NCBI RefSeq assembly: GCF_014699055.1
Contig: NZ_JACXAC010000002.1
Coordinates: 868,001-932,000, forward strand
Source: Hymenobacter armeniacus
GTDB taxonomy: Bacteria > Bacteroidota > Bacteroidia > Cytophagales > Hymenobacteraceae
DNA: 64,000 bases
Direction of reading: 5' to 3'
The translations under genes were made by a program, and so were the position numbers. Positions 20,901 to 27,600 of this stretch are shown here, piece after piece. How positions within the stretch are numbered: position 1 is the first letter of the stretch; each line of letters opens with the position of its first letter. The notes beneath the pieces were generated by a model. It was not told the origin of the DNA. It saw only the letters and a program-made list of their open reading frames with translations, and did not search any database.

Positions 20901-22161
20901 CCGAAAACGTGCCCGTGCCCGTGCCGTTGGCCGCCTGCGTCACGCCGCTGCCGCCAATGGTGGGCGTGGTGTTGGTGCTGCTGTACACCACGCCCCGGCC
21001 GCTCACGCTTGCGCCACCGTCGGCGGTCACGTTGCCGCCCAGCGCCGCGCTGGTGTTTGTCAGGGTGCCGGGCGTTGCCGTTGTCACGGTGGGGGGCACT
21101 GCTTCGAGCAAGGCCAAGCCACTAACCACCGTCGAAGTAGAGCCGGCGATGTAGGTGGGGGTGATGAGGGTGGACACGGCGTTGCCGGGGGCCAGGCTCA
21201 CGGCCACAATCTTGGTGTTGGTCAGGCTCGTTGTCGACTGGCTCGGGCGGGTGTCGGCCACGAGCAGGCGGTTGTTGGCCGCGTCGAGCACCAGCGAACC
21301 GGCCGCTTGCACGAAGTTGTCCTTGATGAGCACGTCCCCCGTGCCGTCGAGGTTCACGCGCCGCAGTTGGTCGGTGGCAGTCGCGGCGGCCCCGTCGTTG
21401 AGGGTGTAGTACAGGTAATTGTTCACCCGGTCAATCTCTATACCGGCTATCCCCGTCGAAGCGGAACCGGCGATGTAGGTGGGGGTGATGAGGGTGGACA
21501 CGGCGTTGCCGGGGGCCAGGCTCACGGCCACAATCTTGGTGTTGGTCAGGCTCGTTGTCGACTGGCTCGGGCGGGTGTCGGCCACGAGCAGGCGGTTGTT
21601 GGCCGCGTCGAGCACCAGCGAACCGGCCACTTGCACGAAGTTGTCCTTGATGAGCACATCCCCCGTGCCGTCGAGGTTCACGCGCCGCAGTTGGTCGGTG
21701 GCAGTCGCGGCGGCCCCGTCGTTGAGGGTGTAGTACAGGTAATTGTTCACCCGGTCAATCTCTATACCGGCTATCCCCGTCGAAGCGGAACCGGCGATGT
21801 AGGTGGGGGTGATGAGGGTGGACACGGCGTTGCCGGGGGCCAGGCTCACGGCCACAATCTTGGTGTTGGTCAGGCTCGTCGTCGACTGGCTCAGGCGGGT
21901 GTCGGCCACGAGCAGGCGGTTGTTGGCCGCGTCGAGCACCAGCGAACCGGCCGCTTGCACGAAGTTGTCCTTGATGAGCACATCCCCCGTGCCAGAGGCC
22001 GCCACGCTACGCAGCTGGTCGGTGGTGCTCGTGGGCGCGCCGTCGCTTAGCGTGTAGTACACTTGGGCGTGGCCCTGAAGCGGCAGCAGCACCAGCAGCC
22101 AGACGCAAAGGCTGCCCAGCAAGGTTAGCCTCTGGAAAAGAGTACGTAAGAATGTTTTCAT
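14941..22161 (-). CDS. giant T9SS-secreted repeat protein (2406 residues)
   Basis: The ATG at 22161 starts a signal peptide (LTLLGSLCVWLLVLLPLQGHAQ). Residues 35-358 are three near-identical 108-residue units (YYTLNDGAAATATDQLRRV, DVLIKDNFVQAAGSLVLD, NNRLLVADTR) that look like YWTD/YVTN-type beta-propeller blades. These are followed by an FN3-like unit (about 365-455), many Ig-like units with the FTVDTARP and AQDGAGNGNTAAAQYSLTY phrases, two He_PIG-like units (LPAGLALASGGTLAGTPT), a beta-helix-like segment after TIWTGNLSTDWFTAGNW, and a T9SS sorting domain at the end (VALFPNPATQRVY, LATGVYSLRLL). It is expected to be a large cell-surface adhesin; its ligand is unknown. Pieces of the gene are duplicated at DNA level. 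Confidence 0.9.
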   Translation of the reverse strand: MKTFLRTLFQRLTLLGSLCVWLLVLLPLQGHAQVYYTLSDGAPTSTTDQLRSVAASGTGDVLIKDNFVQAAGSLVLDAANNRLLVADTRLSQSTTSLTNTKIVAVSLAPGNAVSTLITPTYIAGSASTGIAGIEIDRVNNYLYYTLNDGAAATATDQLRRVNLDGTGDVLIKDNFVQVAGSLVLDAANNRLLVADTRPSQSTTSLTNTKIVAVSLAPGNAVSTLITPTYIAGSASTGIAGIEIDRVNNYLYYTLNDGAAATATDQLRRVNLDGTGDVLIKDNFVQAAGSLVLDAANNRLLVADTRPSQSTTSLTNTKIVAVSLAPGNAVSTLITPTYIAGSTSTVVSGLALLEAVPPTVTTATPGTLTNTSAALGGNVTADGGASVSGRGVVYSSTNTTPTIGGSGVTQAANGTGTGTFSATTSGLAPATTYYVRAYASNSAGTSYGSVVSFGTLPNAPVITSPTNGQAFASSTPLYTGTAQAGSTVTVFVDLTAIGTTTATGGNFSLAQPTALAEGSHTVYARATLNGATSANSTTFNFTVDTNAPNTTLTATPPALSNSASATFTFTGTDTGSGVASFQAGLDGGAFATATSPRTYTGLSDGSHTFQVRAIDNAGNVDPTPAAYSWTVDTTPPAAPVVLTPANGSQLSTTTPTYSGTAEPGTTVAVLVDGSSVGTTTASGAGTWTFTQPTALAQGSHTVKARASDAVGNSSVDSNTNTFTVDTARPAVVISSTSGANGGTTATSPLQFAVTFSESVTGFAAGGVSVGNGTLTGFAGSGSTYTFSVTPTTAGTPTTVNVPANVAQDGAGNGNTAAAQYSLTYTPPTATVVSVTRLTLSPTATAQVRYRVVFSGPVTGLTTANFNLTTSVLSGAAVASVSGSGTTYTVVVNTGTGDGALTLNVANSTGVSPTLSNVPYTAGETYSITKSFAAAPTLRIQAAGSASGNGDVTAFVDVVQVLQSGTSTVVPNGLQNGSFETNNVPAAGFKKTADGVVAAPWSFTGTAGVARYGSGFDSQIPGQPQPLPPNGDAVALIQSAGDNNASLSQNLAVPTGSYQVNFQTAQRYYTAVDQRLNVFVNDVFVGNIQSGQTPAYGPFTSASFNVFAPGLTATVSTTSASPTSTAPIPFAVSFSQSVGTSFTAADVTVTGGTLTSGSFSGSGAGPYTFTVTPAGSGTVSVSLASGVALDANNTSNSTSNTVSVQYAQLVTAAPVVLAPANGSLLSTSTPAYSGTAPANSTVTVYVDLTSIGTTPADATGNWVITQPTALAQGSHTVYATAQTNGSTASANSNTNNFVIDTVRPTVAITSSAGASGGTTGTSPIPFTVTFSENVSGFVTGDITVTNGTISSFSGGSGISTYTFSVTPTTPGTATTVNVPANVAQDQAGNGNTAAASTYSLTFVAPTIAVAPATLPNGTVAVAYSQTLTASGGTGSYTYTVSAGALPAGLALASGGTLAGTPTASGTFTFTVTATDASAAPGPYSGTRVYTLTIAAPTITVAPATLPNATAGSPYSQVITASGGTAPYTFAVSAGALPAGLALAAGGTLAGTPTASGTFNFTVRATDATTGAGPYNSSRAYTLAVAAQPGTAAPTVLAPANGALTNNPTPTYSGTAPAGSTVTVYVDLTAIGTTTASGAGSFSLPQPTSLSDGSHTVYATAQAAGATVSGNSNTNTFTVDTARPAVAISSTSGANGGTTATSPLQFAVTFSESVTGFAAGGVSVGNGTLTGFAGSGSTYTFSVTPTTAGTATTVNVGANVAQDGAGNGNTAAAQYSLTYLAPITATIWTGNLSTDWFTAGNWTAGVPTPTVDATIPTVSTRSPILTAGTATAKNLTIGASAGVLHTGGTLSLTGNFINNGTYTGFNTTTGGTVALTGPSAQTMGGSSPLRFWNLSVGASGATQAVAVDIARVLTLTGNLSTGGQPLTLLSSAQGDALVNNAGGVVNGTATVQRYIDPSLNPGLGYRHYSAPVSNTTVNDLATAGFAPVVNSAYNTSPTPGLVTGFPTVFGYDQSRLTLSNNLSAFDKGFFSPATLSDPLAVGRGYTVNIGASQLVDFVGTLNNGDVNVPLASNRASFPDGGWQLLGNPYPAPIDYSTVPAGDRVNLEGAIYVYSSTAQYAGQYRSYVNGVGGNPVIPAGQGFFARVAAGQSAGSITFRNANRLTAPSGTTFQRGTSETRPLVQLTLRGATGVASDEAYVYFEAGATAGIDPQYDAVKLPNTTGLNLASVAAGTQLAINGLPTGSTTTVTVPLAVAVPAPGTYTLRAAQVLNFPAGAQPFLRDLQLGTLTDLSLTPAYTFTQNAATTTPRFELVFGAQPVLGTAPGALAAQVALFPNPATQRVYIELPSSLSRTAVTAGLVDALGRTVLTQALPAGLARHTLPLTNLATGVYSLRLLTEAGVVVKRLVVE
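16841..17159. repeat. 319-bp intragenic duplication, copy 1
   Basis: This stretch is nearly identical to 19700-20018, in the same orientation within the giant gene. It encodes one Ig-like unit (SGANGGTTATSPLQFAVTF to AQDGAGNGNTAAAQYSLTY). Only a handful of differences were seen by eye. Confidence 0.85.
19700..20018. repeat. 319-bp intragenic duplication, copy 2
   Basis: This is the partner of 16841-17159. Differences include VPANVAQD here versus VGANVAQD in the other copy, and VVISS versus VAISS. The close identity indicates recent duplication or gene conversion between Ig-like units. Confidence 0.85.
21088..22059. repeat. three tandem 324-bp units in the giant gene
   Basis: The units (about 21736-22059, 21412-21735 and 21088-21411) encode 108 residues each. 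The two downstream units are almost identical in DNA; the promoter-proximal unit is more diverged at its start (LSDGAPTSTTDQLRSVAAS versus LNDGAAATATDQLRRVNLD). The third ends in a diverged stretch (GSTSTVVSGLALLEAV). Confidence 0.9.
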
Positions 22162-22221
22162 TTGAAATTGGGAAAGGAAAAAATAAGGATTAAAGGACGG
22201 CGAATGCCTTCGTGCACAGTG

Positions 22222-22251
22222 AAAAGTTAGGCAGAAATCCCAACAACCAAA
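22222..22251 (-). promoter_or_regulatory. probable Bacteroidota promoter of the giant gene
   Basis: On the minus strand TTTG (22248-22251) is followed after 18 bases by TAACTTTT (22222-22229), close to the TTTG / TAnnTTTG consensus. The -7 element lies about 60 bases upstream of the ATG at 22161. Confidence 0.5.
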
Positions 22252-22283
22252 GCGGAATGGTTAAATAAATTCACCATAAATAA

Positions 22284-22337
22284 CAACGCGGTACCACTCC
22301 GTTCCCCATCAATAGAAAACAGCGTGATACCGCGTTG
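22284..22337 (-). terminator. inverted repeat after the tail-collar gene, possible terminator
   Basis: The 14-base arms 22284-22297 and 22324-22337 (CAACGCGGTACCAC and its near reverse complement, one mismatch) flank a 26-base loop. Read on the minus strand the hairpin is followed by TTATTTATGG, moderately T-rich. It starts 17 bases after the stop of the upstream minus-strand gene. Confidence 0.45.
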
Positions 22338-22353
22338 CCACTACACCAAGCGC

Positions 22354-22896
22354 TTAGCTACGAGGCGGGTACAAGCCATTTAGGCAGATGATGTAGTTCA
22401 TGCCCAGGTAGGGCTGCATCAGGCTAACCGGTTGGCTGTTGCCGACCATGCCAATTGCGTTGGGGCTGGCGGGAACCAGGTCGGCGGCTTCCCGATAGGT
22501 ATTCACGGTCACGGGAGATTCGTCGCTCGTCACGCCATTGTCAACGGCCAGCACGTTGTTGGCGGGGTTGTTGGTGGTGGCGCTGCCGCTCGAAACCTGC
22601 ATCTGGTGGTTGTGGGCGGGCAGGTTGCCCGTCGTCAGCGTCACCGAAGCGGTGCCGGCTATTTCCCCTGGCATTACTGGCGGCAGGCCGCCGCCATTGC
22701 CGGCGCCCACGGCCACGCGGCCCATCAGGTTGGGCAGGGCAAACGTCGTCTGCCCGTCGCCGCCGTAGGTGGTGCCCAGAATGGAAAAGAGCGCCGAGTT
22801 CTGGGCGATGGACATCAATTGCCCATTGCAGAACGCCCAGTTCTGGGGCGCGAAGTTGCCCGCAAACAGTTTCACGATACCGATGTACTCATCCAT
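22354..22896 (-). CDS. phage tail collar-domain protein (microcystin-dependent-protein-like)
   Basis: The 180-residue protein starts at ATG 22896, MDEYIGIVKLFAGNFAPQNW, the standard opening of Bacteroidota tail-collar (Collar/MdpB-like) proteins. FCNGQLMSIAQNSALFSILG, TTYGGDGQTTFALPNLMGR and NLPAHNHQM follow the family pattern, and the end is MNYIICLNGLYP. Upstream residues up to 23061 are open but carry no similarity. These proteins often occur singly or in short tandems in non-phage contexts, and no other tail gene is present here. The function is unknown; surface exposure is possible, but no signal peptide is seen. A palindrome (23213-23249) lies about 320 bp upstream. Confidence 0.88.
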   Translation of the reverse strand: MDEYIGIVKLFAGNFAPQNWAFCNGQLMSIAQNSALFSILGTTYGGDGQTTFALPNLMGRVAVGAGNGGGLPPVMPGEIAGTASVTLTTGNLPAHNHQMQVSSGSATTNNPANNVLAVDNGVTSDESPVTVNTYREAADLVPASPNAIGMVGNSQPVSLMQPYLGMNYIICLNGLYPPRS

Positions 22897-23212
22897 AACA
22901 AACAGAAAAAAAGGGAAAGGGTAAAAAGAGCCCCGGCACCCTGCCAGAGCCAGAAAGTAGCGTGTTGCAGTTGGGCTAAGCGGGCAGGCTATCCCTGCGC
23001 TCGGCCAACCGGGGCATGAGGCGTGGCAGCGGCCGGTGCCCGGCGCCAACCACCGGGCCAACGCCTTGCGCAGGGGCGGCCGCAGTCGGTGGTTGGCCGG
23101 TAGTCCAACGGCGTAGTTGCCAACGGTTTCGGGCTAGGCAAAGAAGCTGCGGCGTGCGCAAAACCCCTGTTTGTGCCAGCAAAGGAAAGGGCCCAGCCCG
23201 GTCGTTTATAGC

Positions 23213-23249
23213 GTAGAAATACGTGGTTTCGGAAACCGCGTATTTCTAC
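23213..23249. promoter_or_regulatory. palindrome family E, copy 1
   Basis: GTAGAAATACGTGGTTT (23213-23229) pairs with 23233-23249 around CGG with one mismatch. The same 17-mer occurs, reverse complemented, at 26375-26391. It lies between the response regulator stop and the tail-collar gene, so it may be an operator for the latter or a terminator of the former. Confidence 0.6.
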
Positions 23250-23288
23250 TACTGCCTAGCGGAGCCGGGCAATGCCTGCACCGGCCCG

Positions 23289-23954
23289 CTACACTTCCAG
23301 CATGCCGTGTTTGGCGGCGAATACCACGAGGCCTGCCACGTTGCGGGTGCCGGTTTTTTCCAGCAGCCGCTGCCAGTGGCCTTCCACCGTGCGCTTGCTG
23401 ATGAACAGGTGCCGGGCAATTTCGGCGGCGGTGTGGCCTTCGCAGATGAGACGCAGCACTTCCTCCTCGCGGGGCGTGAAGTGGTCGGGCTCCAGCAGCT
23501 TGGCCGGTTGTTGGCGGGTGGGCTGCTGCACGCCCCGCATCAGCGCCCGCGAGATGCGGGGCGTGAAGTGGTAGCCGGTGGTGAGCACCTCTTCCAGGGC
23601 CCGGATGAGCTCTTCGGGGCCGGCGTCTTTGGGCAGGTAGCTGCGGGCGCCCAGCTTCATCATCTGGGTAATGAATTTATCGGCCGAATGCATGGAGAGC
23701 ACCACGATTTTCAGCTCGGGAAACTTGCTCAGCAGCTCCTGGGCCACGGCCGGGCCGTCCATGTGCGGCATTTGCAAATCGAGCAGCAGCACCTCGGGCA
23801 GGCGCAGCTCGAAGGAAGCCAGCAGTTCGGGCAGGGTAGAGGCTTCGGTGACGGCCTCCACGTAGGGCAGGGCCTGAAGGATGTAGCGGAGCCCCTGCCG
23901 AAACAGGGGGTGGTCGTCGAGAAGGGCAATGTGGACGGGGTGGGTAGGAGCCAT
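23289..23954 (-). CDS. NarL/LuxR-family two-component response regulator
   Basis: Start ATG 23954 gives MAPTHPVHIALLDDHPLF, the standard receiver opening; a start nine codons upstream (23981) is also possible. The 221 residues hold a receiver domain with the DD acidic pair, the phospho-acceptor Asp in LLLDLQMPHMDG, Ser/Thr in VVLSMHS and Lys in SYLPKDAGPEEL, then a LuxR-type helix-turn-helix (FTPREEEVLRLICEGHTAAE, IARHLFISKRTVEGH). It follows the sensor kinase gene (24025) with about 70 bp between them, so the two form a pair. The regulated genes are unknown; family E palindromes on both sides of this cluster are candidates for its sites. Confidence 0.95.
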   Translation of the reverse strand: MAPTHPVHIALLDDHPLFRQGLRYILQALPYVEAVTEASTLPELLASFELRLPEVLLLDLQMPHMDGPAVAQELLSKFPELKIVVLSMHSADKFITQMMKLGARSYLPKDAGPEELIRALEEVLTTGYHFTPRISRALMRGVQQPTRQQPAKLLEPDHFTPREEEVLRLICEGHTAAEIARHLFISKRTVEGHWQRLLEKTGTRNVAGLVVFAAKHGMLEV

Positions 23955-24024
23955 GCCAATGGGGTAGCCAAGGTGGGGCAAAGGGTGATGGAGGGCGAAT
24001 GTAACGACTAAATAATCAGCATAT

Positions 24025-24843
24025 TCAGCTGGGTTGTTCTGGCGTTTGCAGTTCGATGCGGAAGCAGGTGCCCCCGGCGGCAGGCACCTGTTGGTGCAGG
24101 CGGGCGCCCAGCATTTGCACCCGCACGTCGATGTTGCGCAGGCCCGCCCCGGCCACCACGGCCGGCGCCGGACTGCCGCCGGCCGGGGCGGGCAGGCCGC
24201 AGCCGTCGTCTTCCACCGTCAGCACCAGCCGCTCGCCCCGCTGCTGCAGCGCCACGTCGAGGCGGGTGGCGCCCTTGGCGTGTTTCTGGGCGTTGTGCAC
24301 CAGCTCCTGGCAAATGCGGTACAGGGCCAGCTCCTGGCGCAGGGCCAGGGGGCGCGGGTAGTGCAGCGCAAGGCCGATGCGCAGCGTGCCGGTTTCGTTG
24401 GCCACGTCCACGAGGTGTTGCAGGGCCTCGGCCAGGCCGAAGCGGGCCAGCACGGCGGGGTACAGGCTGTGCGAAATGCTGCGGGCGTCCTGCACGGCGG
24501 TGGCCATGAGCTCTTCGACGAGGGTGAGCAGGTCGGGCGCGTTGGCGGGGCCGGGCTGGCTGCCGAGGCGGTTCACGAGCAGCTTGGCCGTGGCCAGCGT
24601 GGAGCCGATGCCGTCGTGCAGGTCTTGGCCGATGCGCTCCCGCTCGCCCTCCTGGGCCTCGATGACGGCGGCCAGCAGGGCTTGCTGGTGCAGGGTTTCG
24701 GCGGTGCGCAGGCGCAGTTGCTGCTGCAGCAGGCGCTTTTGGTAGGTCACCAGAAACAACAGCAGGCACCCCGCCGCCACCAGCATCATGGCGATGCCCC
24801 AAAACAGCAGGGAGCCGAAAGCTACTTCTTCGGGGGAAGCCAT
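24025..24843 (-). CDS. NarX/DesK-type sensor histidine kinase
   Basis: Start ATG 24843 gives MASPEEVAFGSLLFWGIAMM, one transmembrane helix (about 9-32) and then a HisKA_3 dimerisation region with the phospho-acceptor His in ERERIGQDLHDGIGSTLA, and an HATPase domain with ELVHNAQKHAKGA (N box), EDDGCGLP and GAGLRNIDVRV. The protein has 272 residues. The open reading frame extends to 25347, but that part is antisense-like in composition and overlaps the 7TM gene. The start overlaps the end of that gene by 22 bp, which suggests translational coupling. No sensory domain is present, so sensing probably depends on the 7TM partner. Confidence 0.93.
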   Translation of the reverse strand: MASPEEVAFGSLLFWGIAMMLVAAGCLLLFLVTYQKRLLQQQLRLRTAETLHQQALLAAVIEAQEGERERIGQDLHDGIGSTLATAKLLVNRLGSQPGPANAPDLLTLVEELMATAVQDARSISHSLYPAVLARFGLAEALQHLVDVANETGTLRIGLALHYPRPLALRQELALYRICQELVHNAQKHAKGATRLDVALQQRGERLVLTVEDDGCGLPAPAGGSPAPAVVAGAGLRNIDVRVQMLGARLHQQVPAAGGTCFRIELQTPEQPS

Positions 24844-25484
24844 AGGGCCAGGCTGTAGCAGCAGTAGAGCGTGATGAACAGCAGCGAGTGCACCATCCAC
24901 ACGTTCATGTTCAGGCCGTGGGAGTAGCGCAGCAAGAAGTTGCTGAAAAGCGCAATTTGCAAATACCCCAGGCAATAAATCGTGAGCCCGGCCGACACCC
25001 AGAACATGGGTTCGCGCTTGAGCTGCTGCACGTGGAGCTCGTGCAGCAGCTTGCGGAAATACAGCCCCACCAGCCCCAGCACCAGCACGCTTTGCAGCAC
25101 CTGCTGCCCCGGCCGAAACTTCCAGAGCCCGTCGGTCACGTGCAAACTGTCGAAGAGCACATAGGCCGCAAAGCCGCCCACCAGCCAGGGCAGGCTGCGC
25201 GTGAACGCCGCGGAGGCCAGGGTTTTGTCGTAGACCACGGCCAACAGCCAGAACTCGCCAATGGCGCACACCGGCATCAGAAACAGGTTGTTTTGGTGGT
25301 AGAGCATCATCACCAGGCCCACCAGCTCCAGCGGCAGAATGAACCACATGAGCGCCGTCAGGTAGCGCAGGTTGAGCGGCAGGTAGCGGAAGCGCACCAG
25401 CCCGACGAACGCCGCCGCCACCACGGGCACGGGCGAAACCCGAAGTATTATCTGTTGCAGGGAAAGGTGCAGCAAGTCTGCCAT
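24822..25484 (-). CDS. seven-helix inner-membrane protein, probable sensor partner
   Basis: The 220-residue protein is almost entirely hydrophobic, with about seven predicted helices (for example VVAAAFVGLVRF, LVGLVMMLYH, FLMPVCAIGEFWLLAVVY, LVGGFAAYVLF, VLQSVLVLGLVGLYF, FITLYCCYSLAL). No known family motif was recognised. Its coupling to the kinase gene (22-bp overlap) suggests it forms the membrane sensing module of the system; this is inference. It starts about 40 bp from the unknown gene at 25523. Confidence 0.75.
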   Translation of the reverse strand: MADLLHLSLQQIILRVSPVPVVAAAFVGLVRFRYLPLNLRYLTALMWFILPLELVGLVMMLYHQNNLFLMPVCAIGEFWLLAVVYDKTLASAAFTRSLPWLVGGFAAYVLFDSLHVTDGLWKFRPGQQVLQSVLVLGLVGLYFRKLLHELHVQQLKREPMFWVSAGLTIYCLGYLQIALFSNFLLRYSHGLNMNVWMVHSLLFITLYCCYSLALWLPPKK

Positions 25485-25522
25485 CAGGACAAGGATGCTT
25501 CGATTAGCGAGTGGCCCGACGG

Positions 25523-26218
25523 TTAGTCTACGGGCGGGCAGGGCGTCGACAGGTCGAAGAAGACGTCGTCAGCGGCCTGCAGCTGGCCGGCGGCGCCCTG
25601 CGTGGGGTCGAAGCGGCGCACCATCAGGCCGAAGGTTTGCGTGGGCTGGTCGTCGGGGGTGGTGTAGCCGTGCAGGCCCAGCCATACCCTCACCTGCTGC
25701 TTGTCGTAGGGCTGGCCGTTGGTGAAGAGCGGCGTGAGGAAGTCCTTCAGGTCGAAGTTGTAGCCCTTCAGCACGCCGTAGCTGGTGGTGAACATGGCCG
25801 ACGTGAGGAGCGTGGCCTCGGCCCAGGCGGCTTGCCAGAGGCCCGCCAGGCTGCCGGGCAGGGGCTCGCCCACCGTGGGCGGCACGGCCTGGAGGGCGTC
25901 GGGCAGGTAATAGGCCGTGAGCTGGCGGTCGTCCTTATCGGCGGCAAACAGCACCAGCGAGAAGCGGTACTGCCCGGTGCTGGCGTCGGGCATCAGCACA
26001 AAGCGCGCCTTGATGTGCTGCACGCCCACGGCCGACACGAGCTCGGCCACGCGCTGAATGGAGAAATACACGTACGTGAGCCGGCCGCTGTCCCCATTGG
26101 CGAAGTAGCTCGTCACGTCGGGGTTGCCCACGTCGCTGATTTTGCTGTGCCACTCAGCGGCGTATTCGTCAAACAGGGCGGGGGCCAGCGTGCCTTCGGC
26201 GGTAGTGCTTTTTTGCAT
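25523..26218 (-). CDS. uncharacterised protein, 231 residues
   Basis: No family was recognised. The protein has no signal peptide or transmembrane helix, is rich in aromatic and acidic residues and reads as a folded soluble protein (TYVYFSIQRVAELVSAVGVQ, RFVLMPDASTGQYRFSLVLF, YNFDLKDFLTPLFTNGQPYD, TFGLMVRRFDP). Start ATG 26218 (MQKSTTAEGT) is the only good one. It lies 38 bp upstream of the 7TM gene on the same strand and has a family E palindrome about 140 bp upstream of its start, so it may belong to the signalling operon. Confidence 0.7.
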   Translation of the reverse strand: MQKSTTAEGTLAPALFDEYAAEWHSKISDVGNPDVTSYFANGDSGRLTYVYFSIQRVAELVSAVGVQHIKARFVLMPDASTGQYRFSLVLFAADKDDRQLTAYYLPDALQAVPPTVGEPLPGSLAGLWQAAWAEATLLTSAMFTTSYGVLKGYNFDLKDFLTPLFTNGQPYDKQQVRVWLGLHGYTTPDDQPTQTFGLMVRRFDPTQGAAGQLQAADDVFFDLSTPCPPVD

Positions 26219-26355
26219 GTGAGCAGTGTGGTGAGAAAGTGAATAAGTGAGTGCGGCAACGCCGCGGCTTGCCAGCGTGCGACGCTTTTCTGTCGAGGCG
26301 CTGCCGCAACGGTTTGGCGGAGCAAAGAAACAGCGTACTCCGCCGAGAATAACCC

Positions 26356-26391
26356 GTAGAAGTACGCTGATTAAAAACCACGTATTTCTAC
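26356..26391. promoter_or_regulatory. palindrome family E, copy 2
   Basis: The right arm (26375-26391) is the exact reverse complement of the 17-mer GTAGAAATACGTGGTTT at 23213; the left arm (GTAGAAGTACGCTG, from 26356) is imperfect. It lies about 140 bp upstream of the uncharacterised gene at 26218 and about 95 bp past the end of the alcohol dehydrogenase gene. Confidence 0.55.
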
Positions 26392-26484
26392 GTGGTACCC
26401 CGGCCTGCTCCAGGCTTGGCTACGCAAGGTTGAAGAAGGCAGCGCCGGGAAAGGGGCCTCCTGCACTGCTTGGGCTGGCGGCGC

Positions 26485-27501
26485 CTACCCCAGCTCCACC
26501 ATGGCTTTGATGACGCCGGTGGCGGGGTCGAGCCATTGCGCAAACTCGGTTTTTACTGCCTCGAACTGCACGCGGTGCGTGATGTAGGTGGTGGGTTGCA
26601 CCAGCCCTTGCTTCATGGAATGAACGACGTGCTCAAAATCGGCCCGGGTGGCGTTGCGGCTGCTCATGAGCGTAGCTTCGCGCTTGTGGAATTCGGGGTG
26701 CGAAAAGCTGATGTCGCCCTTCTGCAGGCCCACCAGCACGAAGCGCCCGCCGTGCGCCAGGTACGAAAACGCGCCCAGAATGGCCTTCTGGCTGCCCGTG
26801 GCATCAATTACCACGGTGGGCATGTCGCCTTGGGTGATTTCGGCCAGCTGCGCCGCCACGTCGGGGGCCAGCGCGTTGAGGGTGTGGGCCACGCCCAGCT
26901 TTTCCTGGCAAAAGGCCAAGCGTTGCGCGTTGACGTCGAGGGCAATGACGCGGGCCCCGGCAATGCGCGCAAACTCCATCACGCCCAGCCCGATTGGGCC
27001 GGCGCCCACCACCAGCACAAACTCGCCGGGCTCGACGGCGGCCCGCCGCACGCCGTGGGCGCCAATGGCCAGCGGCTCCACCAGGGCCAGCTCGTCGTAG
27101 CTCAGGCCTTCGCCGTGCACCAGCTTGTCGGCGGGCACGGCCACCACGTCGGTCATGCCGCCGTCGGCGTGCACGCCAAACACTTGGATGCTGGCGCAGC
27201 AGTTGGGCAGGCCGCGGCGGCAGGCAATGCAGTGCCCGCAGTTGAAATAGGGAATGAACGTGACGGCCTCGCCCACGGCAAAGCCCTCGGCCCCGCCGGT
27301 GTCGAGCAGCTCGCCGGCCAGCTCGTGGCCCAGCACGCGCGGGTAGCTAAAAAAGGGCTGCGTGCCCTGAAACGCGTGCAAATCGGTGCCGCAGATGCCA
27401 ACGCGGCGGATGCGTATCAGGGCCTGGCCGGGCGCGGGAAGAGGAGCGGGGCGGCTTTCGTAATGAAAGTGGCCGGGCTCGGTGCAAACGAGGGTGTTCA
27501 T
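26485..27501 (-). CDS. zinc-dependent alcohol/polyol dehydrogenase (MDR family)
   Basis: Start ATG 27501 (MNTLVCTEPGHFHYESRPAP) gives 338 residues; the upstream reading is repeat. Catalytic zinc ligands are visible in GICGTDLHAF and LGHELAG, and structural zinc cysteines in CGHCIACRRGLPNC. The Rossmann motif is VVGAGPIGLGVMEFARIAGA. Members act on sugar alcohols or sugar acids, for example L-galactonate or L-threonine dehydrogenases. It is the last of five co-directional genes after susCD (SDR, FAH hydrolase, amidohydrolase, SDR, this one), so a step in the same deoxy-sugar or sugar-acid pathway, or handling of the aldehyde or lactate end product, is likely. The exact substrate cannot be read. 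Confidence 0.9.
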   Translation of the reverse strand: MNTLVCTEPGHFHYESRPAPLPAPGQALIRIRRVGICGTDLHAFQGTQPFFSYPRVLGHELAGELLDTGGAEGFAVGEAVTFIPYFNCGHCIACRRGLPNCCASIQVFGVHADGGMTDVVAVPADKLVHGEGLSYDELALVEPLAIGAHGVRRAAVEPGEFVLVVGAGPIGLGVMEFARIAGARVIALDVNAQRLAFCQEKLGVAHTLNALAPDVAAQLAEITQGDMPTVVIDATGSQKAILGAFSYLAHGGRFVLVGLQKGDISFSHPEFHKREATLMSSRNATRADFEHVVHSMKQGLVQPTTYITHRVQFEAVKTEFAQWLDPATGVIKAMVELG

Positions 27502-27507
27502 GAGGTT

Positions 27508-27599
27508 CAATGGGTGAGTGGGGGAACGGGCGAATGAGTGAATGCGCAGCCAGGGGGAGCGTATTCGGCCCATTCGCCCATTCCCCCATTCCCCCATTG
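27508..27599. repeat. imperfect palindrome (29-bp arms) between SDR and alcohol dehydrogenase genes
   Basis: Arms 27508-27536 and 27571-27599 match in 26 of 29 positions as reverse complements; the right arm contains short CCCATTC / CCCCATT reiterations. It fills the gap between the two genes. It is related in style, not in sequence, to families A-D. Confidence 0.7.
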
Positions 27600-27600
27600 A

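Noticed and set aside
20065-22050. Plus-strand open frame opposite the giant gene, with its own repeats
   Set aside because: The repeats are the antisense of the 324-bp units; no independent evidence for coding.
22354-22896. Prophage remnant suggested by the tail-collar protein
   Set aside because: No other phage gene, integrase or attachment site is nearby; single tail-collar genes are common in Bacteroidota outside phages.
24844-25347. N-terminal extension of the histidine kinase frame
   Set aside because: It overlaps the 7TM gene, which has much stronger coding evidence, and has no kinase sensor features.
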